Below, piece by piece: positions 25,492-34,308 of a stretch of DNA of 64,000 nt (its first letter is position 1; each line of letters starts with the position of its first letter). A model generated the notes under the pieces. It saw only the letters and a list, made by a program, of their open reading frames with translations, did no database searches and was not told the DNA's origin. The DNA is from a bacterium (GTDB lineage Bacteria; Patescibacteriota; Gracilibacteria; UBA1369; PNNO01): assembly GCA_013824265.1 (NCBI GenBank), contig PNNO01000005.1, positions 292,692 to 356,691 of the forward strand, given 5' to 3'. A program made the position numbers and the translations under genes.

Positions 25492-26121
25492 TTACAGATA
25501 CTTCTTTGAAGTCGGACAAATGTCCGTTAGAGGGCACTGCATGCACTTTGGAGTTGGTGCTTTGCAAAGGGCTCTTCCGTGGTCAACCAGATAATAGGCG
25601 AGTGGCCCCCATTTTTCGCGCGGGTAAAGTTTCATTAAATCTTTTTCTATTTTCACCGGATTTTGCTCTTTTGTAAGTCCAAGGCGGTTACTTATTCTTT
25701 TTACATGAGTGTCCACAACCACGCCTTCATTTTTGCCGTACCAAACATATAAAAGAACATTCGCGCTTTTGCGGGCGATTCCGGGAATTGTTACAAGTTT
25801 TTCCATTTTGTCCGGCACCTCTCCACCGAATTTTTCGACAACGGTTTGCGCCGCTCCAAGTATGTTTTTGGCCTTATTTCTAAAGAATCCCGTTGAGTGT
25901 ATGTATTTTTCAAGTTCAATTTTGTCTGCCGAAGCAAAATCTTCCGGGGCGGGATATCTTTTAAACAAGGCCGGCGTAACCATATTCACTCTTTTATCCG
26001 TACACTGCGCGGAAAGTATTGTCGCAACCAAAAGTTCCCACGCATTGGTAAAGTGCAAAGCGCATTTTGCCCCTTTATAGAGCGCATGTAGACGTTTATA
26101 AACTTCTTGTGCGTGAGTCAT
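25492..26121 (-). CDS. nth: Endonuclease III (DNA glycosylase/AP lyase)
   Basis: 209 residues, typical length. Base-excision repair of oxidised pyrimidines. The helix-hairpin-helix is LVTIPGIARKSANVLL with the catalytic Lys in ARKSAN; the catalytic Asp is in VVDTHVKRISNRLG; the 4Fe-4S loop is C-x6-C-x2-C-x5-C (CKAPTPKCMQCPLTDIC). All key residues are present. 14 bp downstream of the YjbQ gene. Confidence 0.96.
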   Translation of the reverse strand: MTHAQEVYKRLHALYKGAKCALHFTNAWELLVATILSAQCTDKRVNMVTPALFKRYPAPEDFASADKIELEKYIHSTGFFRNKAKNILGAAQTVVEKFGGEVPDKMEKLVTIPGIARKSANVLLYVWYGKNEGVVVDTHVKRISNRLGLTKEQNPVKIEKDLMKLYPREKWGPLAYYLVDHGRALCKAPTPKCMQCPLTDICPTSKKYL

Positions 26122-26135
26122 TATAAAATTTAATG

Positions 26136-26552
26136 TTATTTCTCTCCCATAACTTTAACTATTACTCTTTTTTTTCTTCTGCCATCGAATTCGGCATAAA
26201 AAATCTGTTCCCATGGGCCTAAATCAAGTTCACCATCGGTTATTGGAATGATTACTTGATGGCCTATTAAAAGCCTTTTTAAATGTGCGTCCGCATTGTC
26301 TTCTCCGGTTCTGTGATGCCTGTATGGCGCTCCGGATGGGGCAAGTTTTTCCAGCCATTCATGTATGTCTTCAATAAGTCCGCTTTCAAGATCGTTTACA
26401 TAAACCCCGGCGGTAATGTGCATTGCGGAAACAAGCGCCATGCCTTCTTTTACTCCGCTTTCTTCAACAATCTGCTTTATCTCGGGAGTTATATGCACTG
26501 TGTCGTACCTATTTTTTGTGTTGAATATAAGGTATTCGGTGTGTGTATGCAT
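26136..26552 (-). CDS. YjbQ / UPF0047 family protein
   Basis: 138 residues, the family length. Conserved blocks: [36 protein letters not shown] and [16 protein letters not shown] with the H-x-x-x-G, E-D-N-A-D-A-H and L-G-x-W-Q/E patterns. Members were reported to have weak thiamin-phosphate synthase activity, but the physiological role is unclear. Same strand as nth; 40 bp downstream of the M23 peptidase gene. Confidence 0.92.
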   Translation of the reverse strand: MHTHTEYLIFNTKNRYDTVHITPEIKQIVEESGVKEGMALVSAMHITAGVYVNDLESGLIEDIHEWLEKLAPSGAPYRHHRTGEDNADAHLKRLLIGHQVIIPITDGELDLGPWEQIFYAEFDGRRKKRVIVKVMGEK

Positions 26553-26592
26553 GGCAAAATTATCATTGGATGTTCCTGTTCCAATTTACACC

Positions 26593-28107
26593 TTATTCGG
26601 TTGCATCTCCAGTGTCTCCCAAAACGGCATCTTCCTCTTCGTCCGATTTTAGATATGCGGGCAAGTTGTTTTCTCCAAGTACATCCAAAGGAAGAACAAA
26701 AAGAGGATCGATATATTTACCATTTTGCAGAACTTCAAAGTGAAGGTGGGCTCCGGTTGTAAGATATCCCGCTCCTTTTGAGCCTGGAATACCACCGGAA
26801 AGGCCTATAACTTCGCCCGGAAGGACTATGTCTCTGTCGTCAACCAATATCTCGGACATGTGTCCGAAGACAGTTAACAGACCTCCTTTATGAGCCAAAA
26901 TAATGTATGCATAACTTTCATCTCCATTGTCTTTAACTTTATAGACAACGCCTGATGCCGGAGCCCTAACAGGCGTGCCCTGAGCAACTGGGATATCGAT
27001 GGCATTGTGAGGAATTCCAAATGCGGTTTGATACGAACTGTCTCTAAAGTAAGCGCTAATTCCTCTTGTTGGAGAAACCGGCCAGTTTAGCAATTCTCCG
27101 TCGGCAAAATCTCCATTTATTTCAAAATCATAAATTGCTCTTACGCTTGGGTTTATTAAATTCCCGTAATTATCAGGATTAAAGTTGGCTCCGTCTTGCT
27201 TTATTTTCTGTTCAACAAACAAAAGATTTTCCTTTAGTAAATTTATTTCGGAAAGAATTTCCATTTGCTCGCGTTTTGACTGGGCTATTAAGTCACGGTA
27301 GATTTCCTCTTCTCCCTTTGTTTTTTCAAGAAGGTTTTTCTTGGCATTCTGCTGCAGTTTTAAGTTTGTTTTCTCTTCTTCAAGCTGCAGGTCAAGTTTC
27401 GCCAATTTTTGTTTTGTAAGTAGAAGTTCCGTTCGTTTGTTTTTATATTCTTTTTCAGTTTCCTCAAGGTTGTTGAATATGTTTTGTCCGGTTTGTTCAA
27501 GAATCGCAAAATATTGGATTTCCTTAAAAGTATCTCCAACGCTGGCATCCGCCAAAAGAAGCTTGGATACGCTAACATTTTGAGCCGATGAGCTGTCGTA
27601 GAAGCTGTTTTCTTGTAAATATAAAAGTTCCAAATATTCCTTTAATAGGATTTTCTGATTTTCAATCTCAATTTTTTTAATTTGTATGTCTTCAAGAATA
27701 ACTTCAATGTTATTTTCCTTTTGAGCGATTTGTTTTGAAACGTTTGTAATTTTTGCCTGAGTATTTCCTATAAGGTAATCCATGTTTTCTATCTGTGCCT
27801 TAAGGGAATCTATTATAACGTTAACCTCAACAAGCCTTTCTTTGGCGATGTCTATGTTTTTATCGACCTGAAAATAATCCGTTCTGGCGTTTTGAAGTTG
27901 TTGTCTTAAATTAATAAGGAAGACTTCCTGTTTCTGTTCGGTTTCGCTCATCACGGAAGGTGTTTCCTCTGCGGTTGGTTCCACTGTTGCCGGATCTGTC
28001 GCAGGCGCGTCTTCGGCAAGTACGGGATGAAGAGACGGTATCTGCATGCACAGAATTATCCCAACAATTAACAGCTTTTTAAGAATTTCAGATTTTGTTT
28101 TTTTCAT
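26593..28107 (-). CDS. EnvC-like murein hydrolase (coiled coil plus M23 domain)
   Basis: 504 residues from the Met at 28107 (MKKTKSEILKKLLIVG), chosen because it begins a signal peptide ending around HPVLAEDA; the longer frame overlaps rpmA. Two long coiled-coil blocks (about 60-170 and 195-310) resemble EnvC/PcsB and position the enzyme. The C-terminal LytM/M23 domain has the zinc ligands HNAIDIPV (H-x3-D) and HLHFEV, plus GHMSEI. It probably cuts peptidoglycan or activates amidases during division. A long acidic tail (EEEDAVLGDTGDATE) ends the protein. Confidence 0.88.
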   Translation of the reverse strand: MKKTKSEILKKLLIVGIILCMQIPSLHPVLAEDAPATDPATVEPTAEETPSVMSETEQKQEVFLINLRQQLQNARTDYFQVDKNIDIAKERLVEVNVIIDSLKAQIENMDYLIGNTQAKITNVSKQIAQKENNIEVILEDIQIKKIEIENQKILLKEYLELLYLQENSFYDSSSAQNVSVSKLLLADASVGDTFKEIQYFAILEQTGQNIFNNLEETEKEYKNKRTELLLTKQKLAKLDLQLEEEKTNLKLQQNAKKNLLEKTKGEEEIYRDLIAQSKREQMEILSEINLLKENLLFVEQKIKQDGANFNPDNYGNLINPSVRAIYDFEINGDFADGELLNWPVSPTRGISAYFRDSSYQTAFGIPHNAIDIPVAQGTPVRAPASGVVYKVKDNGDESYAYIILAHKGGLLTVFGHMSEILVDDRDIVLPGEVIGLSGGIPGSKGAGYLTTGAHLHFEVLQNGKYIDPLFVLPLDVLGENNLPAYLKSDEEEDAVLGDTGDATE

Positions 28108-28141
28108 TTGTTTTTGATTTTTCCCTCTGCTATATCCATAC

Positions 28142-28170
28142 ATTATACCTAAAAACGTGATTTTTTTGAA
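28142..28170 (-). promoter_or_regulatory. Promoter of the M23 peptidase gene
   Basis: On the minus strand TTCAAA, 17 bp, TATAAT, 35 bp before the chosen ATG at 28107. This supports that start over the longer frame. Confidence 0.6.
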
Positions 28171-28190
28171 GTGCCAGGCCAAAAAATGAC

Positions 28191-28235
28191 TTGCATAATG
28201 AAAATGCTTGCAGTAGAATCTTTTTGCTTTATATT
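28191..28235 (+). promoter_or_regulatory. Overlapping promoters of rpmA
   Basis: Two overlapping sigma-70-like pairs: TTGCAT-17-TAGAAT (28191-28219) and TTGCAG-16-TATATT (28208-28235). The ATG follows 16 bp after the second. Confidence 0.55.
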
Positions 28236-28251
28236 TTAAGGAAAAGCGTGT

Positions 28252-28533
28252 ATGTCTCATAAGAAAGCGGGTGGATCAACCAGGAACGGCCGAGATTCGG
28301 TAGCAAAAAGGCTTGGGGTAAAGGCATTTGGAGGAGAAGATGTTTCTTCAGGCAGTATAATTGTTCGACAAAGAGGTACAAAATTTCATGCCGGAGAAAA
28401 CGTTGGAATGGGTAAAGATCACACACTTTTTGCACTTTCCGCCGGTACGGTTAAGTTCTCTGAAAAGAGGACATTAAAGTACGATGGAAGGCGTTTTAAA
28501 GATGTCTTTGTTAATATCATAAAACAAGACTAA
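28252..28533 (+). CDS. rpmA: Ribosomal protein L27
   Basis: 93 residues. N-terminus [16 protein letters not shown] with the [13 protein letters not shown] signature near the peptidyl-transferase centre, then [30 protein letters not shown] and [13 protein letters not shown]. There is no cleavable extension of the Firmicutes type. First of three close plus-strand genes; rplU is not adjacent. Confidence 0.97.
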   Translation: MSHKKAGGSTRNGRDSVAKRLGVKAFGGEDVSSGSIIVRQRGTKFHAGENVGMGKDHTLFALSAGTVKFSEKRTLKYDGRRFKDVFVNIIKQD

Positions 28534-28535
28534 TC

Positions 28536-28790
28536 ATGAAAATTTCTGTAAAAGCTCTTGCTCTTAGCATGGGTATATTTTGGGGATTTTGTTTGTTAAT
28601 ATCCACATTGTTGGCTGTTTATACGGGTTATCTTAAGGAAACAGTTTCAATTATGGAAGGTATTTATCCGTATTATTCGGTTACTCCAATGGGAAGTATC
28701 GCCGGACTTGTTTGGGGCTTTGTTGACGGATTTATGGTCGGATTGATATTTGGATGGCTATATAACAGATTTGCTCCAAGCGGAGTTTAA
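28536..28790 (+). CDS. Two-helix membrane protein (holin-like annotation family)
   Basis: 84 residues with two membrane helices (LALSMGIFWGFCLLISTLLAV and IAGLVWGFVDGFMVGLIFGWLY). The block GxIxGxxWGFVDGFxxGxxFxWLYN is typical of a small family often labelled bacteriophage holin in archaea and bacteria; nothing phage-like surrounds it, and the label is not functional evidence. Two bp after rpmA, so co-expressed. Confidence 0.6.
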   Translation: MKISVKALALSMGIFWGFCLLISTLLAVYTGYLKETVSIMEGIYPYYSVTPMGSIAGLVWGFVDGFMVGLIFGWLYNRFAPSGV

Positions 28791-28799
28791 TGCGTCAAA

Positions 28800-29480
28800 A
28801 TGGGAGATTTTGAATCATTTACCGGGTTTGAATCAAGTGATGGTATTGATCAAGCCTCTTTTGAGAAATTCAAAGAACGGATGAAGGCCGCCGCAGCGCA
28901 TATTAAGGCCTTAAAACAGGGTGAACAGAAGCAGAGACAGAAAGAAGAAAAACTGATAAAAATACTTTTAAAATTCGTAAAAAGCTCAAAGAAGCAGGAC
29001 GTAATGGTACTTATAGCCAGGCTTTTGGAGCAGAATGTTCCGGCCGTTTTTGTTTTGAGCATAGTTATGCTTGGAAATGAAGAATATTTTGATGACGAAG
29101 AGGGAAGGAAGGTGTTTCTGGAAGGTAAAAAACTGGAAAATGAAGCTGATGGAAAATCTTTATCTTTTTTGGACGGAGAGCAGGTTTTGCCTCTAAAGCT
29201 TAAAATTGAAATAGATGCGTGGATGAAAAATGTGTTTATGCAGGCGCTTGAGCAGCCACATCGTGTTTTAGAGACGGTTCTTGATAGTGAAGGGATGATT
29301 ATTCTACCTTTGATTCAGCTTTCTTCATTTATTCTTCGTGATTTTCTTGAAAAAAACGGACAAGAGGCCGACTACAGTTCGCTTAAAGAATTCTGCGATT
29401 TTTTCCTTGCAGGCTCAATGATTGAAGTACGACAAAAAATAAAGGAAACAAAGGAGCTAAAGGAGAATCCGGAGGAGTAA
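28800..29480 (+). CDS. Acidic helical protein of unknown function
   Basis: 226 residues, soluble and helical, rich in Lys/Glu, without recognisable motif. Starts MGDFESFTGFESSDGIDQAS, then a basic-acidic coil (FKERMKAAAAHIKALKQGEQ), hydrophobic helices (VLIARLLEQNVPAVFVLSIV) and an acidic C-terminus. Nine bp after the two-helix membrane protein; third gene of the rpmA unit. Converges on the 307-residue gene. Confidence 0.65.
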   Translation: MGDFESFTGFESSDGIDQASFEKFKERMKAAAAHIKALKQGEQKQRQKEEKLIKILLKFVKSSKKQDVMVLIARLLEQNVPAVFVLSIVMLGNEEYFDDEEGRKVFLEGKKLENEADGKSLSFLDGEQVLPLKLKIEIDAWMKNVFMQALEQPHRVLETVLDSEGMIILPLIQLSSFILRDFLEKNGQEADYSSLKEFCDFFLAGSMIEVRQKIKETKELKENPEE

Positions 29481-29498
29481 TAGCTGCAAGTGGGGGAT

Positions 29499-30422
29499 TT
29501 AGGCGGCCCTGGCCATTAGTTCTTCCGTATTTTCACGTGCACCTTGAACGGCTGCGTTTTGATACATTGCGATCTGCATTTTTGAGGCGTCGTTGTTTGC
29601 TCTTGCGCGGTTAATTTTGTCTTCAAGTTCTTTTAAGCTGTCTTTTGTTGCATCAATATTTCCCCAGCTTATTACTTGTTTTACATAACCGATAAGGGCT
29701 GTTACGCCACCGGCTATTGCTACTCCAAATCCTATTCCTGCAGTTACCGGAGCGGCGGCGATTGCACCCGCAGCACCAACACCATATCCTACTGCAAATG
29801 TTGGCATACCGATAATTGTGGCCAAGTGCCCTTTGCTTGGAGATATCTTGTCTGCATTTAAACTGTCGTCGAGAAGTTTTGGATTCTTTAGTTTTGCATT
29901 TAATTTTTCGAGTCTATTAAGTGTTTTTTTGAGCCTTTTCCCTTTTAAAATAGCATAAATATCCGCAATTACGGGTAATGCAACAAACCCCACGGGTTTT
30001 GCCCACATGTTTGCGGAGGCTTCTTTTCTCGCTTCATTTATTGTTCTTGAAAGCTCATCAAGTATTTCTTCGTTTTCAACTACTATCCCATTCATTTCGG
30101 CAAGCTCTTCCATGCCCGGTCTGTGCTTTCTTAGATATCCTTCGTACTCTCTGTCTTCAGCACTTCTGGTTGCAGATTCGGCTTGTTCAAAAGAAATATC
30201 TCCTGTTCTAGGCAGTTCCGGAGACAGTTTTCTTAGAGAGTCGTTTAGTTCTCTGCTTAGGGCTTCTCTTTCACTTTCATCAAGATTCGTTGAGTTTAAA
30301 AGTGATTCCGCCTGCTGATATTTGCCATTGTTTATAAGGTCGCGAACTTCCTGAGCCCCGCCTCGGTTTGGTTCATATTGTAATTCTTCAGGATCGAAAG
30401 GTGTATTTCTGTTTTCTGTCAT
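29499..30422 (-). CDS. Membrane protein with Gly/Ala-rich double helix
   Basis: 307 residues. A charged N-terminal half (about 1-135) holds short helical repeats of the kind YQQAESLLNSTNLDESERE. A hydrophobic segment (WAKPVGFVALPVIADIYAIL) and a Gly/Ala-rich pair (IIGMPTFAVGYGVGAAGAIA, then VTAGIGFGVAIAGGVTALIG) follow, then a short coil. No family recognised. The preceding 54-residue coiled-coil ORF ends 3 bp upstream, so the two share a promoter. Confidence 0.65.
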   Translation of the reverse strand: MTENRNTPFDPEELQYEPNRGGAQEVRDLINNGKYQQAESLLNSTNLDESEREALSRELNDSLRKLSPELPRTGDISFEQAESATRSAEDREYEGYLRKHRPGMEELAEMNGIVVENEEILDELSRTINEARKEASANMWAKPVGFVALPVIADIYAILKGKRLKKTLNRLEKLNAKLKNPKLLDDSLNADKISPSKGHLATIIGMPTFAVGYGVGAAGAIAAAPVTAGIGFGVAIAGGVTALIGYVKQVISWGNIDATKDSLKELEDKINRARANNDASKMQIAMYQNAAVQGARENTEELMARAA

Positions 30423-30425
30423 TGT

Positions 30426-30590
30426 TTATTTTTTTAGGGATGTTTTGATTTTTTGTATTTCTTCACTTTCGTTTTCCTGAGCTCTTAGCTCGTCGAGTTT
30501 GTCACTCTCTTTAGCTAAAACGCCCTTAACCTTTTGAAGATGAGATAAGAGTGAAAGTTTCTTTGAAATAGTTTCTTTTGTTGTATTCAT
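30426..30590 (-). CDS. 54-residue coiled-coil protein
   Basis: ATG at 30590, stop at 30426-30428. It starts MNTTKETISKKLSLLSHLQK and is entirely charged heptads, ending KIKTSLKK. Spacing to the next gene is 3 bp and a strong promoter lies 33 bp upstream, which supports a real gene. It resembles the 45-residue coil at 40291-40428 in style, also placed beside a large gene of unknown function. Confidence 0.6.
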   Translation of the reverse strand: MNTTKETISKKLSLLSHLQKVKGVLAKESDKLDELRAQENESEEIQKIKTSLKK

Positions 30591-30622
30591 TTTGATTTTT
30601 ATTATTTGTTTTTACTGCTTGT

Positions 30623-30651
30623 ATTATACAACAAAAAGCCACTTCCAGCAA
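30623..30651 (-). promoter_or_regulatory. Promoter of the 54-residue/307-residue unit
   Basis: On the minus strand TTGCTG, 17 bp, TATAAT, 33 bp before the ATG at 30590. Confidence 0.65.
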
Positions 30652-30667
30652 CTTTTCTAAACGAACC

Positions 30668-30681
30668 CCGTCTCGGGACGG
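30668..30681. repeat. REP-like palindrome, second copy
   Basis: CCGTCTCGGGACGG, one G-U pair away from the perfect palindrome at 19213-19226. It is followed by GCGGTGTCCG. It lies between two genes on the minus strand, downstream of the lipoprotein gene's neighbour promoter. Confidence 0.4.
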
Positions 30682-30741
30682 CGGTGTCCGAAAACGCGAA
30701 ATCCAGATTAGTCAAACAGCTCGTTGGGGAGGTAGTCCAAT

Positions 30742-31350
30742 TTAAATAGTCCACTGGTCATGGACAATTCCAACCAAATACCATTTGTCATTATATTCTT
30801 CGAAGACAAGTCTTAGACTTACCCAGTCCATTCCTTCATATTGTGGGTCGAAGCCTGAAAAATGATATTCGTAATATTGTGCGTCCGGATAAACTTCCTT
30901 TAGATTGTTAGTGCTGTTTCCGCCTCCAAGAAATTCGTTTTTGGCTGACATTTGTGGGTCGGAAAAATCATGATCCCATACGAATTTGTCGAAATATTCT
31001 CCGAAAGGAAGATTCATTGGTTCGCCGCTTCCGTCGTAAGATCCCCACAAAAAGCTTCTGCTGTCCGCCATTATGTTTTTAATCTCGTCGGCCTTTAAAA
31101 CGACATCTTTTTCAGTATCAATATATGAGTAAGGCGTGAATCTTATGCCTTTTTCAGGGTGTGCAAGAGTGGAAAGATATCCAAAATTCTTATTTTTAAG
31201 AGAACCAAGAGCTTTTATTGAAGTATCTCTAAGCTCGTCAACTTGAACAGTTTGATTGTTTTCGTCGGTAGGCTTGTTGTTGGTTTCGCCGCAACCGGAA
31301 AGTCCGATGGCAAGAATTGTGATTGCCGCCAATGAAATGATTTTTTTCAT
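30742..31350 (-). CDS. Lipoprotein of unknown function
   Basis: 202 residues from the Met at 31350 (MKKIISLAAITILAIGLSGC); the lipobox is LSGC with Cys at residue 20. After an Asn/Thr/Glu-rich linker comes a single domain with FGYLSTLAHPEKGIRFTPYS, DPQYEGMDWVSLRLVFEEY and WYLVGIVHDQWTI, an alpha/beta layout like NTF2/SnoaL-type exported domains. Anchored on the outside of the cytoplasmic membrane. Stand-alone gene. Confidence 0.75.
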   Translation of the reverse strand: MKKIISLAAITILAIGLSGCGETNNKPTDENNQTVQVDELRDTSIKALGSLKNKNFGYLSTLAHPEKGIRFTPYSYIDTEKDVVLKADEIKNIMADSRSFLWGSYDGSGEPMNLPFGEYFDKFVWDHDFSDPQMSAKNEFLGGGNSTNNLKEVYPDAQYYEYHFSGFDPQYEGMDWVSLRLVFEEYNDKWYLVGIVHDQWTI

Positions 31351-31419
31351 AGTCAAATTTTGTTATTTTCTAAGCGTCCAAATTCTATTTGAAGCTAAGT
31401 TTTAAGTCAAATTTTGTTA
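31351..31419. repeat. Short direct repeat upstream of the lipoprotein gene
   Basis: The 15-mer AGTCAAATTTTGTTA occurs at 31351-31365 and 31405-31419, 54 bp apart, in the gap between two divergent genes. It could be a regulator site or a relic duplication. Confidence 0.35.
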
Positions 31420-31434
31420 ATTTGCCAAGACGGG

Positions 31435-31464
31435 TTGACAAAATCAAGCAATAGGGTGTATAGC
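31435..31464 (+). promoter_or_regulatory. Promoter of the 62-residue gene
   Basis: TTGACA, 18 bp, TATAGC, 30 bp before the ATG at 31495. Its -35 extension TTGACAAAA matches the promoters of the mosaic region (54617, 61319, 62740). Confidence 0.5.
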
Positions 31465-31494
31465 TATATATCATAAATATTAATCAACGATTAT

Positions 31495-31683
31495 ATGCCT
31501 AAAGGAATAGACGAAGGATGTCATTCTGGTTCTCGTTTTGATTGGGAGGGATGGGTTATTAAAAACATTGGACGTCCAATGTTCGGAATAGAAGAAGAAG
31601 ATTGTAAAAGTGTGGATGAGCGTGCCCAGCGTGCCGAAAAAGTAGATGCAGTGCTTAATGCAGAGGAATTAACAAAAGAGTAA
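31495..31683 (+). CDS. 62-residue protein of unknown function
   Basis: Small soluble acidic protein starting MPKGIDEGCHSGSRFDWEGW, with two Cys and a Glu-rich C-terminal helix (DERAQRAEKVDAVLNAEEL). A good promoter precedes it. No family recognised. Confidence 0.5.
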   Translation: MPKGIDEGCHSGSRFDWEGWVIKNIGRPMFGIEEEDCKSVDERAQRAEKVDAVLNAEELTKE

Positions 31684-31752
31684 AAGAAGAGTTGCCCGGT
31701 TATCTCTTTGATGTTAAATTTGTGCAGGTATATTTTTTTAATCAAAGTTTCC

Positions 31753-32241
31753 ATGAAGAAACCGATGATGATTGGTTTGGTATTAGTTAACCTGATGATT
31801 TTTTCAGGATGTGGTGAAGCAGAGAATGTTGCAAACGAAAGCGAGAACAAAGCAGAAGAGATTGCAGCGGAAAAAACAGGTCCGGTTCCTTTTGCCGATA
31901 TCAACATGGATGTTATGGATGCTTACGCAGAATATAAAATAAGTTTTACTAAAGGTGAAGGAAATTGTATGGATCAGGGGTTCCCAACAAACCTTGTTTA
32001 CGGACCAAAAATCAACGTAATTAAAACTGAGGATGAAAAGTATGTGGAAGACATGACAGCGGTTGATTTTACCGGAACTATAAGATTTGATCAAGTGCCA
32101 TTGTCTACAGGAAGCGCAGCATGTGTCGTAAAGACAACGGCTGGTATTAGTACTGCAAATTTGACCTGTTCTGTTAAAGAAGGTGAGGTTTCAAACGAAG
32201 TTTGTACGGCAACCTTTAAATTAACAGCAGAAAAAGCTTAA
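31753..32241 (+). CDS. Lipoprotein of unknown function
   Basis: 162 residues from the Met at 31753 (MKKPMMIGLVLVNLMIFSGC); lipobox FSGC with Cys at residue 20. A short Ala/Glu linker leads to a beta-rich domain with four further Cys (GNCMDQGF, SAACVVKTT, NLTCSVKEG, NEVCTATF), possibly two disulfides. Its stop overlaps the convergent flavoprotein stop by four bases. Confidence 0.7.
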   Translation: MKKPMMIGLVLVNLMIFSGCGEAENVANESENKAEEIAAEKTGPVPFADINMDVMDAYAEYKISFTKGEGNCMDQGFPTNLVYGPKINVIKTEDEKYVEDMTAVDFTGTIRFDQVPLSTGSAACVVKTTAGISTANLTCSVKEGEVSNEVCTATFKLTAEKA

Positions 32242-33818
32242 AGTTTAGATATTATCGCTTCGGCCACTTTTAGGCCGTCGATTGCGGAAGAAACTATTCC
32301 TCCGGCATGTCCGGCTCCTTCACCGGCCGGGTAAATGCCTTTGATGTTTGACTGGAAATTCTCATCACGTTCCATGCGGATTGTTGATGAAGTTCTGGTT
32401 TCAACTCCGGTTAAAACCGCCTCCGGATTTGCAAATCCTTTTATTTTTCTGTCCAAAAGGGGAATGGCCTGCCTTAAACTTTCAATCACATAATCCGGCA
32501 AACACGTGTCCAAAGAAGTTGGCTTAAAGCCGGGTTTGTAGCTTGGTTTTATGCTTTTTATTTCTTTTGAAGGACGTTTCGCTAAAAAGTCGCCGACAAG
32601 CTGGACGGGCGCGGAATAATCGCTGCCTCCCGCCAAAAAGGCTGCGTGCTCCCATTTTCGTTGAAATTCTATTCCTGCCAAAGGATGATCCGAATCAAAA
32701 TCACTTGGCGTGATAGGCACAAGGAGCGCGCTGTTTGAGTTTTGGCCATCTTCGGCGTACTCGCTCATTCCGTTTGTAACTACAGCGTTTTCTTCCGAGG
32801 TTGCTCCCATTGTGTAGCCTCCGGGGCACATGCAGAAGGTGTAAACCGGGCGTTTATCTTTAAGATGCTGGACCAGTTTGTATCTGGCCGCAGACAATTT
32901 TGGATTGTTGTAATTTTCGCCGTATTGGGATTTGTTTATCATTTCGGCAGAATGTTCTATGCGAACACCAACGGCAAAAGGCTTTTGGCTCATCTTAAGG
33001 CCAAGTTCGTAAAGCATTTTATATGTGTCTCTGGATGAATGTCCGATGGCTATAACGAGCTCGTCGACAGGGATTTTTTCGGTATTGTTCAGCGTGATTC
33101 CGACCAGCTCGCCGTTTTTAACCTGAATGTCGGTAAGGCAGGTTTCGAATCTCACTTTTCCACCAAGCCTGATTATTTCATTCCTAAGATTTTTTACTAT
33201 TCCGCGCAGTTTGTCGGTCCCAACGTGAGGGGTGGAGCTGTAAGCTATTTCCTCAGGCGCTCCGGCTTTAATGAGCTCTTCAAAAACATATTTTGAGCGC
33301 GGATCGTTTATTAAAGTGTAAAGTTTCCCGTCGGAAAAAGTTCCGGCGCCTCCTTCGCCAAACTGAATGTTTGATTTTGGATTGAGTTTGCCTCCATTTG
33401 AAAAAGTATCAACATCTTTTATTCGCGAATCAACGTCTTTTCCTCTTTCGATCAATAGGGGATTAAGGCCTGCTTTTGCAAGTAGGAGAGCGGTAAAAAG
33501 TCCACATGGCCCACTGCCTACTACTACTATTTTCTTGTCTGTGTTTTTTGCCCTTTTCTCCTCGTAAACAAACGGTTCGTAAATCCTTGCCCTGTGCCTT
33601 TTATCCCATTTCTTTATTTTCTTAATGTCCTTAACTCTAACATCAACGGAATACACAAAGAGAATGTTCTTTCTACGCGAGTCGATTGCTCGTTTTGCAA
33701 TTGTGTATGATAGAATTTCACTTTCGTTGACCGCCAAAATCTTTGAAATTTTGGATTTCAAGAGGTCGTCATTCTCGTCCAATTGTAGCGATATTTCCTC
33801 GATTCGGATTACTTGCAT
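32238..33818 (-). CDS. COG2509-type FAD-dependent dehydrogenase
   Basis: 526 residues. A short N-terminal domain (about 1-90) typical of this family precedes the Rossmann FAD site VVGSGPCGLFTALLLAKAGL with the acidic end of strand 2 in LLIERG. Later come IQFGEGGAGTFSDGKL, VIAIGHSSRDT, FCMCPGGYTMGATSEE and the C-terminal FAD loop IYPAGEGAGHAGGIVSSA. The family is conserved and flavin-binding, but its substrate is unknown. Five bp downstream of the toxin gene. Confidence 0.9.
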   Translation of the reverse strand: MQVIRIEEISLQLDENDDLLKSKISKILAVNESEILSYTIAKRAIDSRRKNILFVYSVDVRVKDIKKIKKWDKRHRARIYEPFVYEEKRAKNTDKKIVVVGSGPCGLFTALLLAKAGLNPLLIERGKDVDSRIKDVDTFSNGGKLNPKSNIQFGEGGAGTFSDGKLYTLINDPRSKYVFEELIKAGAPEEIAYSSTPHVGTDKLRGIVKNLRNEIIRLGGKVRFETCLTDIQVKNGELVGITLNNTEKIPVDELVIAIGHSSRDTYKMLYELGLKMSQKPFAVGVRIEHSAEMINKSQYGENYNNPKLSAARYKLVQHLKDKRPVYTFCMCPGGYTMGATSEENAVVTNGMSEYAEDGQNSNSALLVPITPSDFDSDHPLAGIEFQRKWEHAAFLAGGSDYSAPVQLVGDFLAKRPSKEIKSIKPSYKPGFKPTSLDTCLPDYVIESLRQAIPLLDRKIKGFANPEAVLTGVETRTSSTIRMERDENFQSNIKGIYPAGEGAGHAGGIVSSAIDGLKVAEAIISKL

Positions 33819-33822
33819 TCTT

Positions 33823-34083
33823 CTACAGTTTATAGATGTCGTGATCGCCTATACAAAGTAGCACGACTTCATCTTTTCCCAAATATTGAAAAACTATTCT
33901 ATATGCATAGTTAACGGAAAAACTGAATCTATCCTTAAGTCTTCCGCTTAATTTGTGTGTTTTTAAAAAAGGATGTCCCGGATTTTCGCTGAAAAGTGCG
34001 ATTTTTTCCTTAACTTCTTCTTTAAGATCCTTCGGAAGTTTTTTGTATTGCCTTATGAATGACGGCGAGTAACTTACAATCAT
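33823..34083 (-). CDS. RelE/ParE-family toxin
   Basis: 86 residues, the usual length. It begins MIVSYSPSFIRQYKKLPKDL with the F-x-R-x-[YF]-K-K-L-P pattern, then ENPGHPFLKTHKLSGRLKDR and YAYRIVFQYLGKDEVVLLCI, closing GDHDIY. Members cut mRNA on the ribosome (RelE/YafQ) or poison gyrase (ParE); the H-x-x-Y end favours the RelE/YafQ side. Overlaps the antitoxin by 4 bp. Confidence 0.85.
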   Translation of the reverse strand: MIVSYSPSFIRQYKKLPKDLKEEVKEKIALFSENPGHPFLKTHKLSGRLKDRFSFSVNYAYRIVFQYLGKDEVVLLCIGDHDIYKL

Positions 34084-34298
34084 AGTTTCTTTGCTAATTC
34101 ATCAAGATCCCCACGAAGAATTTTGCCTTCAGCTACTTCCTTCTCGGCTTTTAAAACGGCTTCTATCGCTTTTTCTTCAGCAAAGTACTCTATTGCTTTC
34201 CTTGCGACCTCAGCCTTGTTTGCACCAACTCCGGACTCAACCATCTTATCTATCATCTTTGATAGTTCAGGGGTTAATGGGACTGAAAGTGTACTCAT
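34080..34298 (-). CDS. Ribbon-helix-helix antitoxin
   Basis: 72 residues from the Met at 34298 (MSTLSVPLTPELSKMID). I prefer this start to the one at 34334, because a TATAAT at 34309-34314 would sit inside the longer frame. The N-terminal strand SVPLTPELSKMIDKMVE and the helix NKAEVARKAIEYF form an RHH DNA-binding fold; the acidic tail (AEKEVAEGKILRGDLDELAKK) would wrap the toxin. Overlapping toxin gene 4 bp downstream. Confidence 0.78.
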   Translation of the reverse strand: MSTLSVPLTPELSKMIDKMVESGVGANKAEVARKAIEYFAEEKAIEAVLKAEKEVAEGKILRGDLDELAKKL

Positions 34299-34308
34299 GA
34301 ATTTTGAT

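Noticed and set aside
25709..26080. Plus-strand ORFs across nth and YjbQ
   Set aside because: They are antisense shadows of two well-conserved genes.
28536..28790. Phage holin/lysis cassette
   Set aside because: The two-helix protein matches a family labelled holin, but it sits in an rpmA unit with no phage genes; the label is not evidence of function.
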